From: Schoenoplectus triqueter
Taxonomy: Eukaryota; Streptophyta; Magnoliopsida; Poales; Cyperaceae
Reading direction: 5' to 3'
Assembly (NCBI GenBank): GCA_964058805.1
Contig: CAXKVV010001762.1
Location: 1-27,856 of the forward strand
DNA length: 27,856 nt
The notes under the pieces were generated by a model. The model searched no databases and was not told the origin of the DNA. It worked only from the letters and a program-made list of their open reading frames with translations. Both the position numbers and the translations under genes were made by a program. Shown piece by piece: positions 10,570 through 22,638 of this stretch. The first letter of the stretch is position 1, and every line of letters starts with the position of its first letter.

Positions 10570-11628
10570 TTTCCACACTCTTCTACTTAGTCTAAAATTC
10601 ATTTGACAAATCAATTTGTCGAAATAATAATTTTATTCCAACTTTTTGCTATTCCATTGAGTGCCAAACACACCCTTTGTTTTATGTGTCTCTAAAGCAA
10701 TATTCGGATTTCTCAATTCTTAGTTCACAGCAAATTGGGTTTAGAAAGGTTACCGGGTCGGATAGATAACCGCACCATTCAAACCTGTATCTCTACTATT
10801 ATTATATTATTATTATGTAAGTGTCATAATTTTATAACACTCAGAATTAATTAAAAACATTGATTAGCTTTTAGAGAACATAAATTGTTAGATATTTAAA
10901 AAAAATTATGATGCGATACATTATAATAAAAATATTAATTTTTTTATTTAAATTCATAACACATACGCTATATAAAAAATGATATAATTGATGATATCTC
11001 TTTCTTTAAAAGACCTTATTCTATTGAAGAATTTATCAAATTTAAAATTTAATTATATTTTTTTAAAACTATGATTAGTGTATAAAATTAATTAATTATA
11101 TTTTGATTCTTATTTTTTTTGTTATCATATTTTGTGTAAAAATAGAATGATATTTTTAAATTTTTGATATAGAAAGATTACAATATATAATTCATCATAG
11201 CAAAGTATGAACAATATGATAGTATTGCATAATTCACGCTTATCTGTTAACTATTTTCGAGTAAAATTAAATATTTCAGCATGAAACAACTATTGACAAC
11301 TGCATGTAATTTATCAAGTCAAAATAAATCTCAGCACCTGTCCACGGTTATAATAAGCTTTTTAATATGAATTGTGTTGTCCTGATTCGGTAGTTGATTG
11401 AACAATTCGAGTCGAATTAGAACAAGTCATGCAAAATATCTCAATATCTCAACCATTAATTAATTGCTTTTCAAATTAAATGATTAATTATATTTGAAGT
11501 AATTTATTTTATAATCCATATTTATAAGGGCAAGTATTTCTAAGCAGAATTAGAAACGAATTTTAAAGCAAAACAAACATTCTTTTTTTTTTAATCGGGT
11601 GATCAACATTAACCATCTTTTTTCGTCG

Positions 11629-11689
11629 TAAATTTTTAAATAATAATAACATCATAAATTTTTAAATAATAATAACATCATAAATTTTA
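11629..11689. repeat. 26-bp tandem repeat, about 2.3 copies
   Basis: The unit TAAATTTTTAAATAATAATA plus ACATCA is repeated exactly at 11629-11654 and 11655-11680 and begins a third time. The identity suggests recent slippage. Confidence 0.9.
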
Positions 11690-12073
11690 TTTTTAATAAT
11701 AAGCATGGCGTGATGTTGTTGGAACTAACGTCTATAAAACATGCCAGTCGTAGTGGTGATTTTAAAAAAAAAAATGCACCATTGGGACAAGCATCTTTCT
11801 ATGTGGATCAACAAAATGACTATCAGATATGAGAGAGTGAACACAAAATAAATAAATATACATTAAAGGCGTCTGCTCCAGTGGAGCATTTGTGGGAAGG
11901 CGCCGGTCCAAAAAATTACATCGTATGTAACTACTTTTTTTTTCAAAAAAATATATGTCTATAAGTGAGTAAGATAAGTAAGTCAGATAAAGTAAATATG
12001 ATATTTATTTAAGTGTGTCAAATATTTATATAAGTGACCTAAAAAAAGAGTATCAGAAAATAAAATTATATAA

Positions 12074-12350
12074 AAAATGACAAACATCATATGAGTTGTA
12101 TGGAGAAATACGTGTGACAAATAAGAGAAAAAATCTGAAAAAAATAAAAAATGACTTAGATATTTAGATATAAAAATGATAAACATCAAGTGACTTTGTA
12201 TGAGAAAATATGTGTGACTGAAGAAAGGAGAAAAATGAAAAAATGAAAAAACTTAGATATTATATATATATATATGATATATTTAAATAAGCGAATCAGT
12301 TATTTAAAAATGATAAACAATTAAACATCAAGTAAAATGTACGGGGTAAC
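12074..12350. repeat. Three diverged direct repeats, about 100-135 bp apart
   Basis: Blocks beginning AAAATGACAAACATCA (12074), AAAATGATAAACATCA (12173) and AAAATGATAAACAATT (12307) share the following GTATGGAGAAATACGTGTGAC-like stretch in decayed form. The function and origin are unknown. Confidence 0.6.
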
Positions 12351-14458
12351 GTACGGAGAATTAATTGAAAATGATAAAAAAAAAATCTCCATTAAGAATG
12401 ACAGTTTTGAATATCATCTGACATTGAAACAGTAGAGGAGGAATAGTGCAAGCCATCCAGCTTCTATAGTATTTCAGCACAATTATTGGAACAAACACAC
12501 CGACAAACAGAAGCAGGCCAGAAGTAAAAAGGTTAAGCAGCTTTTTCTTTAACCCATCTCATCTGTGTTTCCTCACTTGAGGATATATATGTTCATTAGA
12601 TCTCATTGGTTTTTTGAATTTGAAAAGGAGAATTTGTAAAACCATGTTCGTTAAACTAGATCCTGATCTGTTTATAAACCGAACCACGCCAAAATCAATC
12701 TTTGCTCCATTAAAAAAATAATAATCTAATATTCTTCATGTGAAAAGTCATAAGTTTGAAGTTTAGATGGAGTTATTTTAGTTTCACATCTTTACTAAAA
12801 AAAAACTGAACCACGTGAAATTGGGGAAAAAAAACTTAACTTTTGGTCTAGCAAAATAAAGGAAGTTACGAAGTTCAATTTTTTTTTTAGAAAAAACAAG
12901 GATCAGGTCCTTACTTTTTTTTTGTCGAATGATTTTTTTCTGTATTACATAAATATAAGAAAAATATATCAAAATAAAAGGTACAAAAAAATATAAGTTT
13001 CATGGGAGTTGATACTCAGTGTATGAAATTACAAGTGAGGTCTCAATAAAAAAAAATTTAAAATAGTATTTATCATGCAATCACACTAAGTTTTTAGAAA
13101 AAAAAAATTACTATCGCAATATAGCGTGTTATAACAGAGGCTATCCGATGTAATATTGTATGGTAAAAAAAAATATAATTCTATTAATTTTTCATAATAT
13201 ATAAATTATTATAAAAGACAATAATATATAAAATAATTAATATCGTAGTTATAAATATTATAACACTTATATTAAATTTCTATTTCGAAACTCAAAATAT
13301 AAACTAGAATTGTGTATCATTTACTGTCCAAGCTACATATAATTTTTAAATAAATTATGTCATGTATCTGAAATTAAAATATTATTTTATATTCAAAAAT
13401 TTATAATCCGTTGCACAAAATATTATCGATTCTCTTGCAAACATATTGGAGATATTTTTTTTCGAATCAAGCATGTTTAATAAATTTTATTAAATATATG
13501 TTGGCTTTGTTCAATCAAAAAAATATAGTTTGGGGTTATAGTATTTTTAAAATTAAGTGACAAGTACCTTAAAAGATCAAAAATAGATTGTTATAACTTT
13601 TACGTAGTACTAGAGCTGTGACTCGGACTTTGCACTGACGATAAAGTCTTTCAAATAAATAATTAATAATATAAAATTTTAAATATATTTACAATTTTCA
13701 TATTAAAAAAAAATTAGACACGATATTTTAAAATGCTAAGTAATAATGATAATTATATTAATAAATAATATAAATAAATACATAATAATATATAAATAAT
13801 CATATAAAAAATTGGATCATTTTAAGAGTTAAGTTCACCTTATGTATATTAAACACATTATTTTAAATGAAGAGAGAGAAACTATTTTATGTGAATTCTT
13901 AGATTCAAGAAGATGAAAAGATTTAAACAAATTAATGATGGAGAAAAGTGATGATGTAACATGCTTTAAAAGTTTAGAAGCTTAATTTTTTTTATATATT
14001 AAGAATAAGGATAACTATTTGTGTTTACGCTATTGTTATAACCGACTCTAATTATTGATAACTATTTGGGTTCTGCCATAGCATAGCATAGTGTTTTGAA
14101 TCCAGAAATGTTATAGAGCATTATTTAAAACCCTATAAAAAACACATGAAAAATATTTCTTTTTATGTTTTGTTTTTTTGCTTTTGTTTATAACATTGTA
14201 TATTCTAACGTTAGGTTTAAAACTACAATGCCATAAACAAAATCATTCATGTTTTAGAAATTTCTGATCTAGATAATTTATGAATTATGAAAATAAACTT
14301 ACGTATAAATTAAGATTTAAGATAAAAAAAATTATATTTTCTCTTATGTTTTTTTCTTTATGGCCATGATTCCATGACACTTTGTACTTCATATGTGATT
14401 CTGTGTGACCACACTTATCTACCGAGTGTGAAATTTCACTTGCCTTATATGACAATCG

Positions 14459-14613
14459 TCGGGGCGTAGTCAAGATTTGAATATAAGGAGCTGAATTGAC
14501 AGGATCTAAAATATTAAATGATTGAAATAAATTATAGATGGGGTCAATCAATAATTTTTATAACTTTTAGCATATTTACGCAAATCGGGATTTAGCCCCC
14601 TTATCTTCATCCC
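14459..14613. mobile_element. Short degraded Mutator-like element, GGGGCGNAGNC family
   Basis: The left end GGGGCGTAGTCAAGATTTGA and the reverse complement of the right end (GGGATGAAGATAAGGGGGC) resemble a common plant element whose tips read GGGGCGGAGCCAGGATT. A near-perfect 9-bp direct repeat flanks it (TGACAATCG at 14450-14458, TGACAATCA at 14614-14622). It appears to be a relative of the element at 16604-17040. Confidence 0.55.
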
Positions 14614-14759
14614 TGACAATCACAACTCACCACAAAATAAAAGCTTCTGTCTACTGCTTTTTAATATTTTTCCTTGATAAAAATTATCAAATCTGCATAA
14701 AAGTACATTAGAAAGATTTTTTAGAGAAGAACTTTTAATTCCCAAGAATTTGTCCCCAA

Positions 14760-15345
14760 CTGATTTATCTTCTAATTTTTTATTTTAGTAATACTTTTAT
14801 TTTAATAAGTTTTTATATTTTATGAACATATATGAATATCCTAATAATTAGATGTGAACATATCTATAAGTGAATATAAATGCTCAAATATATAAGTATG
14901 TATGACATGTGTGTTTTGACTTATGCTTCACTCCATCTCCAAAGTCTATATCTCAATTGTTTTCTCTTCTAAATTTTACTTTAGCAGTATTTCTATTTTT
15001 TATATATGTTTGTATTTCACGATTAGATATGAACACCGAGTAACTAAATATAAATATCTCTATAAGTGAAAATGAATACTCATATTTATAAGTATGAACA
15101 ACATAAATATTTCGAATTATATTTTGGTACACGCTCTATCTCCAAATATATCCTCAACTATTTATCTTTCAACTTTATATTTTCAGTAATATTTTTATTT
15201 TTAAGATTAGATATGAACTCCCTAGTAACTAGAGATAAACAACTCTATAAGTTAATATAAATAATCATATGTATAAGTATGAACAACACAAGTACTTCGG
15301 CTTATGCTTCTGTCTCCCAATTATTTTTCTCTTCTAACTTAGTAA
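14760..15345. repeat. Tandem array of three about 175-184-bp units
   Basis: Three units share GATTAGATATGAAC (or TTAGATGTGAAC) at about 14848, 15021 and 15205. Each continues with a CTATAAGTGAATATAAAT-like stretch, TATAAGTATGAACAAC, then CTCCAAA and TTTTCAGTAATATTTTTATT. Spacing is 175 then 184 bases. The unit length is in the range of plant satellite monomers, but only three decayed copies exist here. Confidence 0.8.
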
Positions 15346-16593
15346 GATGCTCATCATTATTAAGAATGAATTTTAGACCGCTCGAGGTCTTCATACCTGT
15401 TATCATGAGTGTTTATATTAAAAATAAAAATATTCAAAAGCTACTGTGTGCATGTTAAAAAATTAAGAGATTTTTACCGGGGGCAATTAGAACGCCCCTT
15501 TTTTTAACTACCATATAACTATAAATAGCAAGGAATAGTTGTAGTTATACCGAGAAACTCAACCTCAAATAGCTCTTAAACGCTTAAATGCTTTTAATCA
15601 ATTTTAAAGGGGGAAAAGTGAATACCGATGTGCATACTTATAGGTTTGCGAAATTAGTTAGTGGTACAATAATTGAAACGGTTAATAATGAATCGATGAT
15701 GTCAAATATTCTTTTTGTAAAAATAAAAATAACAAAATTAGTTCAAGAAAAATAATTATCTGTCTCGCAATTTGCAGTGATATTATTACAAATCCTAAAA
15801 AGTCAGTGGAGCCGCTTGAACGAACAATTCCACCAGTCGTTGTAGGTTGCACAAATGTCCTCTGCTAATAATTCCACTAGTGGATAATTTTCTATGTAAA
15901 TATGCAATTCAAAATGTAATAGTTTCGTGTAAAAATAATGGAAGAGAATTAAACTTTTGATAATATAACAATGCAAATGCCCAATCCACCATCTTTTCTG
16001 ACGTTATAATGCCGGATCGTCCGTTTGCTATAATATTTTTTTTTTCTTTTAGGATTTTTTTTATCTTTACATTTTTCAGTTAATAAGTTTAAACTTCCTT
16101 TTAGGTGGCCACCATATCTACATTTTTAATTTCAATCAAGTAGTTCTTTACTTTTTGCAAAAATTAAATACAAATACAAATTTCATATTCATTGTAACAA
16201 TTGATTGATCTTTAAACTTTGGAAAAAAAATAATGAAACCACATTTTTTTTCAATATTATTGAGTACTTTAAAATTTTAGCTAACTTCTTGTTGAATACT
16301 TATCCACGGCAAAATTTGGCATTTCTTTTCAAAATAGTAAAAAAGAAAAACAAATGCTGTGTAGTACTATGAAGGGAGAAAGAGAAATATAAAGTCTGTT
16401 CTTGATTTTTCAATTTTAGAAAAGTGAATGATGAATATATATTTTTTTTTAAAAAAATGTTAAATTTGAATTTGAAAGAATACTAATTTGGAATTGTTTT
16501 TTTTCTCCCCAAACACATTGTGAATGACATCTTTTTTTAGATGAATATTGAAGTATCAAAAATACAATCCTCTCATATGAGAGACAAAACTCA
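15346..16593. other. AT-rich intergenic DNA, nothing recognised
   Basis: No coding similarity, RNA gene or clear transposon end was seen. A GC stem followed by a T run at 15479-15505 resembles a bacterial terminator but has no meaning here. Confidence 0.6.
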
Positions 16594-16603
16594 ATGACCT
16601 GTA

Positions 16604-17040
16604 TGGGCGGATGCAGGATTTTAGTCAGGGGGACAAATATCGGATTGTAATAGCTTATCGGGTTTAAATCCATTAACTAATCGGGTACTAAATAAAAAAT
16701 TAATAATTTAATATATATTCTTACCTAATAAAAAAATTATTAGAATAATAATATTTTATATATTAAAAATAGCAATAAAATAAAGCTCAAAGTAATAGAT
16801 AATCAAATTGATGAAGAAAATTTTCATCTATAAAACTTTATATTTTGATATCTTTGCATAATTATTTCATTATACATGATATTAAATATTTTTTTTTTCT
16901 CAATAAAATTAATCAGACAATCCAGGGGGGCAAAAAAATTTTCCGAGGGGAGAACAAACTACCGAAAGTATTACTGAAAATCACTATTTTTCAAAATCCA
17001 AGGGGGCCGCTGCCCCCCCGGCTAGTGTGCATCCGCCTTG
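16604..17040. mobile_element. Mutator-like miniature element with perfect 10-bp target duplication
   Basis: The ends GGGCGGATGCA and, inverted, AAGGCGGATGCA form terminal inverted repeats. Exact 10-bp repeats ATGACCTGTA flank it at 16594-16603 and 17041-17050. The right end carries a G/C block (GGGGGCCGCTGCCCCCC) typical of this common plant family. The interior is AT-rich and non-coding. The perfect duplication suggests a fairly recent insertion compared with its neighbours. Confidence 0.85.
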
Positions 17041-17050
17041 ATGACCTGTA

Positions 17051-18180
17051 ATTCAAAATTAATACATATTAGTTTGCAAGCGGCTACAAAATCACTAAAT
17101 CAGTTTTTTTTTCTTTAGTTCGAATGAAATAAGAAGAAAATTTGTTGGGGGGGAACTCACAAAATATCAAGTCACTATCAGAATAAACCATAATAATTCC
17201 TTTCATGGCCGTGTTGTCTTGCAGAAATGTAATTGGACAGGATGGGCACATGCTAATAACACTTTACCGACTCCTATCTACATCATGAAAAACAAATTTC
17301 TGATTCATGCCATGACACATCATGCAATCCTCTTATCCACCTTTTTTTTTTTGCTCCACCATTAACATAATACCTTCTTTATTATAGATCTTTAATGTTG
17401 GATTCGGATATCTAATTTTAAGATGTCAAATTTTCAGCTAATATTTGAATCCAAAACCTTAATAATAATGATGATGTCACTAGTCATCCGTATTAAATAC
17501 CATGTTCACCAGTAACATAATACTAACATGAGATTTCCATGTAATAATGACTATCAAGCAAAGGCAACACTGAATCTATACGAACCGAAAATACTTGTTT
17601 TTCTTTTTTTTATTATAATATAAGGATAGTTGTTAGTCAAAAAAAATTATTTATAAAAATAAATTATATTTTTATTAGAATCTCGCACGATTAATTTTTT
17701 TCGATGCAGTAGAAGGGACCGAGTTGTTTTTTTGGACCCTCAATGTTTCTTTTTAGAAACCGAGTAAACATTTCGGTCCCTTGCTGAAAAAAATTTCTCT
17801 ATAGGGTCCAAAAAATTATTTCAGTCCCTTGACCTTTTTTTTTTTCAAAAACCACACGGCCTTTTTTTATTCCTCTCTTTCTCGTTCGGCCTCCATTAAC
17901 AAATAAAGCGAGCTTTTGATTTTTTTTTAAAAATTCACTCAAAATTTATTCTTTTTCAAATCCGATTGCACCAATTTTCATATTTTTTTAGAGAAGATCT
18001 AAAACTATCACTGGATTTCTGAATCTGATGAAAATTTGAAGCTATCATTTTTTCTTCTATTTAAATCCGAATTTAATTAGTTTATTTTATTTCTAATGGT
18101 TTTTTATAGTAACAGAATAATTATCTAATGTTATCTTTTTTTTCAAAATTATTGAAAAAAAATGAAATTGTAAAAAAATT
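17051..18180. other. Intergenic DNA with scattered GGGACC/GGTCCC motifs
   Basis: Between 17715 and 17835 the words AGGGACCGAG, GGACCCTC, GGTCCCTTG, AGGGTCC and AGTCCCTTGACC recur in both orientations, suggesting a decayed inverted-repeat element. The remaining sequence is T-rich and shows no gene. Confidence 0.45.
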
Positions 18181-18192
18181 GTAGGAAATACC

Positions 18193-18366
18193 AAATTAGA
18201 CCAAAATATCGAAAAAATCGAAATGATAGCAAATTAGACCAAATTTTGTCGAAAAAACTGAAATGATACCAAATTGAGTCATATTAGACTAAAATTAAAA
18301 AAATACTGTAATGGTCAAATTAAATCAAATTTGTCGAAAAAACCGAACTGATACCAAGTTGGACTA
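18193..18366. repeat. About 39-bp degenerate tandem repeats abutting duplicated segment B
   Basis: Units of the form AAATTAGACC-AAAAT-TGTCGAAAAAA-CGAAATGATACC start at 18193, 18231, 18271 and about 18316, with a final partial unit ending at the border of segment B (18367). Spacing is 38-45 bases. Confidence 0.8.
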
Positions 18367-19332
18367 AAATTTAATTGTCGCTTGTCCATGTTGGAAGAAT
18401 TTTTAGGTACTTTTCTACAGCTACACGCTAAACCGACTCAAGACCCGACTGGTAGTTAATGATTTTTTTATTATATATATTTTTTTTTGGAGTCGACACC
18501 CGATATTCACCAGAAAAAATATAAAGTAAATTATTTTTTGTCCGAAGGATAAGGATTGGATTCGTGCATTGGTTATGAGTGTGGATGGTGTTAGACACTG
18601 CACTCATCCGATTTACTCGATCTTTACTAGTTTGTCCTTATAAAATAAAAATAAATAGATAAAAAAGAAAAATAAAGCAAGGAGATTGCTGCTTAAATTT
18701 TAAAGATAATAAAAGAAAGAAAAAAATAAGAGAGATAAAGAGTTCGAAATTATTTGAAAATATTAACAAGTCAGAAAAAACTTCCTTCACTGGATATGCT
18801 TAATGACTTAGATGTCTAGATTTTAATTTATGAGTGGATACTATCAAAGGGTTGATGGAATTTTGACGCCAACCAGGAAGCTTTACTATAACCTATTCTT
18901 TTATGATTTACTCATTTTTCTTACTAGACTGATATTGATCGAAAAGATTTTTTTTTTCACTCATAAGCTTTGAAGATGAATGGATATTTTGAACTCTTAT
19001 AAACTCTTACTACTCAAACTAGCCATGGAGATGAATGAATGATATGTATGGGTATATATAGGGGAAGGGTGTCATGCTATGCCGTGAAAGAGAACCAATG
19101 ATATTTAATATTGGTGGTGTTAATTTGCTTTACTTGTTGAATTAACAAAACATGTTGCCATAAGTTAAGGATATTTTGTACCATTTTAATTGAAAATATT
19201 TTCTACCGTGAAATGACACAAAACATGTTGTGATATTTTAAATTTCTTAATGAGGTATATATTGCGTTAATGACTATATCAGGCTTAATACTTCAATTTT
19301 GAGACATAATTGATTAACTAACATTACAAGCA

Positions 19333-19333
<1 letters not shown>

Positions 19334-19380
<47 letters not shown>
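19334..19380. repeat. (TTA)n microsatellite, about 16 units
   Basis: An uninterrupted run of TTA/TAT triplets of 47 bases. Expected to be length-polymorphic. Confidence 0.98.
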
Positions 19381-19685
19381 TAATATCATGGCCAATCAAA
19401 TGAGGTTACACTAATCTCGAAAATAATGCATGCGGATTTGAATATTTCTTACTCCTTCAGTCCACACCATATATATAGAAAAGGAATATTATTATCGTAC
19501 CCAGCATTTTATCCCCATTCGTTGTCCCCAATCGAAAAATTTCAATTTTAAGCATTCAATTAACTTTTTTATATGTTTCCGACTTTCCATTTTTATAACT
19601 GCATAGCACATTAATAATTCAAAAAAAAATTGAAATTAAAATGACGTCTCTTTAAGAAAATTAGAGAGAGTTAGCACTTGATAAA

Positions 19686-19831
19686 AACTATCAATATTAT
19701 TTATATCTATTATACTATGCTATTTATATCAAGTGTTGTGATTATTTATTTGTATAAATGGTGGAATTTAACCACCAAAGCTGGTTGATGTATATAGCAA
19801 AAATTAATAGATATAAATAAAATTGATAGTT
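19686..19831. repeat. Inverted repeat, 24 of 25 bases matched
   Basis: AACTATCAATATTATTTATA (continuing TCTAT) at 19686-19710 is matched by the reverse complement of 19807-19831 with one mismatch; about 96 bases lie between. Possibly the remains of a small hairpin-forming transposon; no target duplication found. Confidence 0.7.
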
Positions 19832-20360
19832 GATGCCAATAGATACAACAATTACCAAAAACATAGATATAAATAACATGAATATCAAATAATAATATTT
19901 TAAGTTATTAAAATTTTAGTAACTAGCACAGTAAATATAAATAGGGACAATTGAAGATATAAATAATGTCAGAATGAAAATCAATTGATGGCGCGCTGAT
20001 TTTTTGTGTCAAATTTATTGTTGCTGTAAATAATCCAAACATTTATGGTCAATTAATATAAACTAACGGTTGATTATAAATTAATCGACCGATTGTCTAG
20101 AAACATAAAAAATAGTGAATCTAATTGATGTCGGCCGCTGAGATTGCATGTTATGGTCACAAAAAATAGCGATTTTTTTTGTGCCAAATGATTGCAGTTA
20201 CGGTCAACTCGTGAAGATTCAAAATTTTTATTTGTCTCTGCGATTATGGTCAAATCGCGAAAGACTTTTGACGTTTCAACTACTAAATTCGCGGGAGTCA
20301 AAATTTAGGGATATTTATGGGGATAAATGCTCGGGGATTATTATCAGCCTCCTATAGAAA

Positions 20361-21160
20361 AATGTTAAATTGAGTCTGAGACTTTTCGATCATATTGTCC
20401 GATTTAGTTTTGGTTCGCGTCTTATTGTTTGAAATCTTCTAAAGTTTCATTCTAACCTAAAATCTAATTTTAGTCACTTAATTGTCATTTTTTTAGATTA
20501 GGCATTTTTTTTTGATGAATTTACTAAGATTACAATAGTAACTATTATTTTTTTTAACGAAATTAGTTATTTTAACTTTAGAGAGATTTTTTTTCTCATT
20601 CTTTCTCTTTTAATCGGCATAGTGTTAAATTAGGTCTGGAACTTTTCGTGTCAGATTTAATTTGATTCGCATCTAGCTGTTCGAAATTTTTTAAGGTTTC
20701 ATTTTAATATGAAATTTTAATAAGATTAAGTAATATAATCCTTAAATTCATTTATTATTATATTGATGTATAGACATACGGACGAGTTTTAAAAATCTTA
20801 CTATTTATTAATTTTTATTTTTACTACTTTACTTTACTTGTCCAAACATACCTCCTTTACTTTTGATTCTTTCATTTTCATGAAGTTTTTATCTTGCTTC
20901 CCTGACTTTGATATTTTAATACCATTTTCATTAATACTTCATCATTACAAGTTATTGTTCAAAGAGCAATTTATATTTGTGTTTAAAACTCCATACCTTT
21001 CTGTCAATTAGCTTTCTCTCTTAATCAGAAGTGTTAAGTTGAGACCGAGGCTTTTCGATCACAATATTCAATTTAGCTCTAGTTTATATCCGGTTGTTTG
21101 AAATCTTTTAAAGTTCCATTCTAATATGATATTTCAATAAAATCTAAGCAGTCATTCTGA
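20361..21160. repeat. Three diverged about 120-bp direct repeats
   Basis: Blocks starting TGTTAAATTGAGTCTGAGAC (20363), GTGTTAAATTAGGTCTGGAA (20622) and GTGTTAAGTTGAGACCGAGG (21030) continue in parallel through CTTTTCGATCA, TTTAGTTTTGGTT, GTTTGAAATCTT and AAAGTTTCATTCTAA. Copies 2 and 3 share a leader CTTTCTCT-TTAATC. Spacing is about 260 and 405 bases. Confidence 0.75.
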
Positions 21161-22638
21161 ATGTATTTGTTGAGACTCTTAGAACTAGTTTGGTAAAATG
21201 AATTTTTAATTATTACTCTTTAAGGGAACCACTATGGTTATACTTGTTATTATTGTTATTGTTATCTTTAAAATATACTATTTGGTAAAGATCATTTTTA
21301 TAATATAACGCTGAAGATTTTTATCTATTCGCAATTCAAAATTATACAACTTCATAATAATTTTTCATTCATTCTATAAAAACCATGATGCGACTAGAAA
21401 TGACATTTTCATTGACCATTTTGCTTGTTCTTGTAGGAAAGAAAAGAATCTACAACTTTAAGTACGAGACTTATTGTAAGTCATGACAGAACACTAGATT
21501 TTGGTAACACAAATTATAAAAATACATTGATTAAAGTAGTAGAAATAATGTCGCTTTATAAATCAATGTAGTGTTTTTATTTTTATTATTATTTTTTCTA
21601 AAGATGACCTATTATTTTTCATTAAGAACATATTATATTTCTTACTGCTCATAATATTGTACTCATACGCTGATAGTTCATGCCGGGAATGATAATATAT
21701 TTCTTTGCTTTATTTTTTTTCTTCTTCTGGAGAACACGTAAGATTATATATGCAATGACCATTTAAAAACAAACTGCTAGACTCCGTAATTAGAACTTTT
21801 TTATCGATTTTATTATGAGTATTTTTGTACCTCAATTATGTCTTGCTGATTTTTTTTTTCATATGGTCTGAATCATATAGGTGAAGATAACTATGAGTTT
21901 TAAGAACGGTGAGTTCCTATGTTTCTAGCACTTTTCTTGCTATGTTTTTAGAATTCATTAAAAGAAATTTGTGAAAACTATATTATTTATAAAAATTATC
22001 ATTGTAATATTATCATAATAATTATAATTAATATATTTGATATGTTTATTTTTAAAGAAAATCATTCGATATGAAGACCATTTTCTTCTGATAGGAGATA
22101 CAAGGACTAGTACTTTGTGGTTTTCTTGCAACTTTTATTTTCCTCTTAAAGTGAGCATAAGAACTATTACCTTGTAAGTATAGTTCTGAGAAGAATTAAT
22201 GAATGACCCTATTCGTTTTCACTATATGTACTTGCATTGAGAATTAAGTGATACTTTATTAAGGAGTCAATCATTATCATTAGTGCATTAATTATTTTAT
22301 CAGATATTAAATGAAAAATTATGTGATCAAATATCTTAATAGCGTCAAGGAGTAAAATAATAATTTTTCTCCAGTAAATTTTGTATGATTATTTAAAATG
22401 ATTTTCATAGTCGTAATGTTAAAAAAATGCAGATGATTTCATGCATAATTTATGCGAATGCCGTGATGAAATTGGATATATTTTAATGATTGAGTTGGGT
22501 GAATACTTATCTGAGTGCATGGCTCGGAATTTTCGGATGTGTCATCCAAGTCGTTAATTTGGGGTGTCTACATTTCCTTTTTCTCTCTTTCTACTATAAT
22601 TGTTAGGAAGACATAAATTTTGGATCATTTGATATTCG

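Larger units (their letters stand above)
9688..10675. mobile_element. PIF/Harbinger (Tourist-like) element expanded by AT repeats
   Basis: The left end GGATTTGTTTG and the reverse complement of the right end GGGTGTGTTTGG match the Tourist-type tip pattern. Inward the two ends stay collinear as inverted repeats: GAATAG, then AGAATAATATT versus GGAATAAAATT, then TAGAAGAGTGT on both. The trinucleotide TTT flanks both sides (9685-9687, 10676-10678), the 3-bp duplication size of this superfamily. The interior holds about 0.67 kb of AT microsatellite and a hairpin. No transposase. Confidence 0.6.
10679..14449. other. AT-rich intergenic DNA, no gene seen
   Basis: No frame here resembles a protein and none is longer than about 70 codons away from repeats. 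Contents that can be named are a 26-bp tandem repeat (11629-11689), a short palindrome TGCTCC-AGT-GGAGCA (11874-11888), three diverged direct repeats (12074-12350) and a TA run near 12260. The rest is A/T homopolymer-rich sequence without visible structure. Confidence 0.7.
18416..22572 (+). mobile_element. About 4.2-kb insertion in segment B; possible degraded LTR-type or composite element
   Basis: Its limits come from comparison with uninterrupted segment A: similarity breaks after 18415 and resumes at 22573. Flanks TTTTC (18411-18415) and TTTCC (22573-22577) could be a 5-bp target duplication with one change, and the right end GGGGTGTCTACA ends in CA. The left end reads TACAGC rather than TG. 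No pair of long terminal repeats and no gag or pol similarity was found, so an LTR origin is a guess. It contains a TTA microsatellite, an inverted repeat (19686-19831) and three diverged repeats (20361-21160). Confidence 0.55.

Noticed and set aside
11874..11888. TGCTCC-AGT-GGAGCA palindrome as a relative of the CACTG-N-CAGTG palindromes
   Set aside because: Only the central few bases are alike, there are no matching flanks or inverted ends, and a single copy exists.
14285..14551. 88-codon minus-strand open frame as a gene
   Set aside because: It overlaps a decayed transposon end and its flank, has low-complexity codon use and no recognisable motif.
15478..15505. GGGGGC stem, GCCCC and T-run resembling a bacterial rho-independent terminator
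   Set aside because: The window is plant nuclear DNA with no gene nearby; the match is a five-base stem and most likely chance.
18416..22572. Complete LTR retrotransposon
   Set aside because: No pair of long terminal repeats, primer-binding site, or gag/pol motifs could be found; only the insertion itself is supported.
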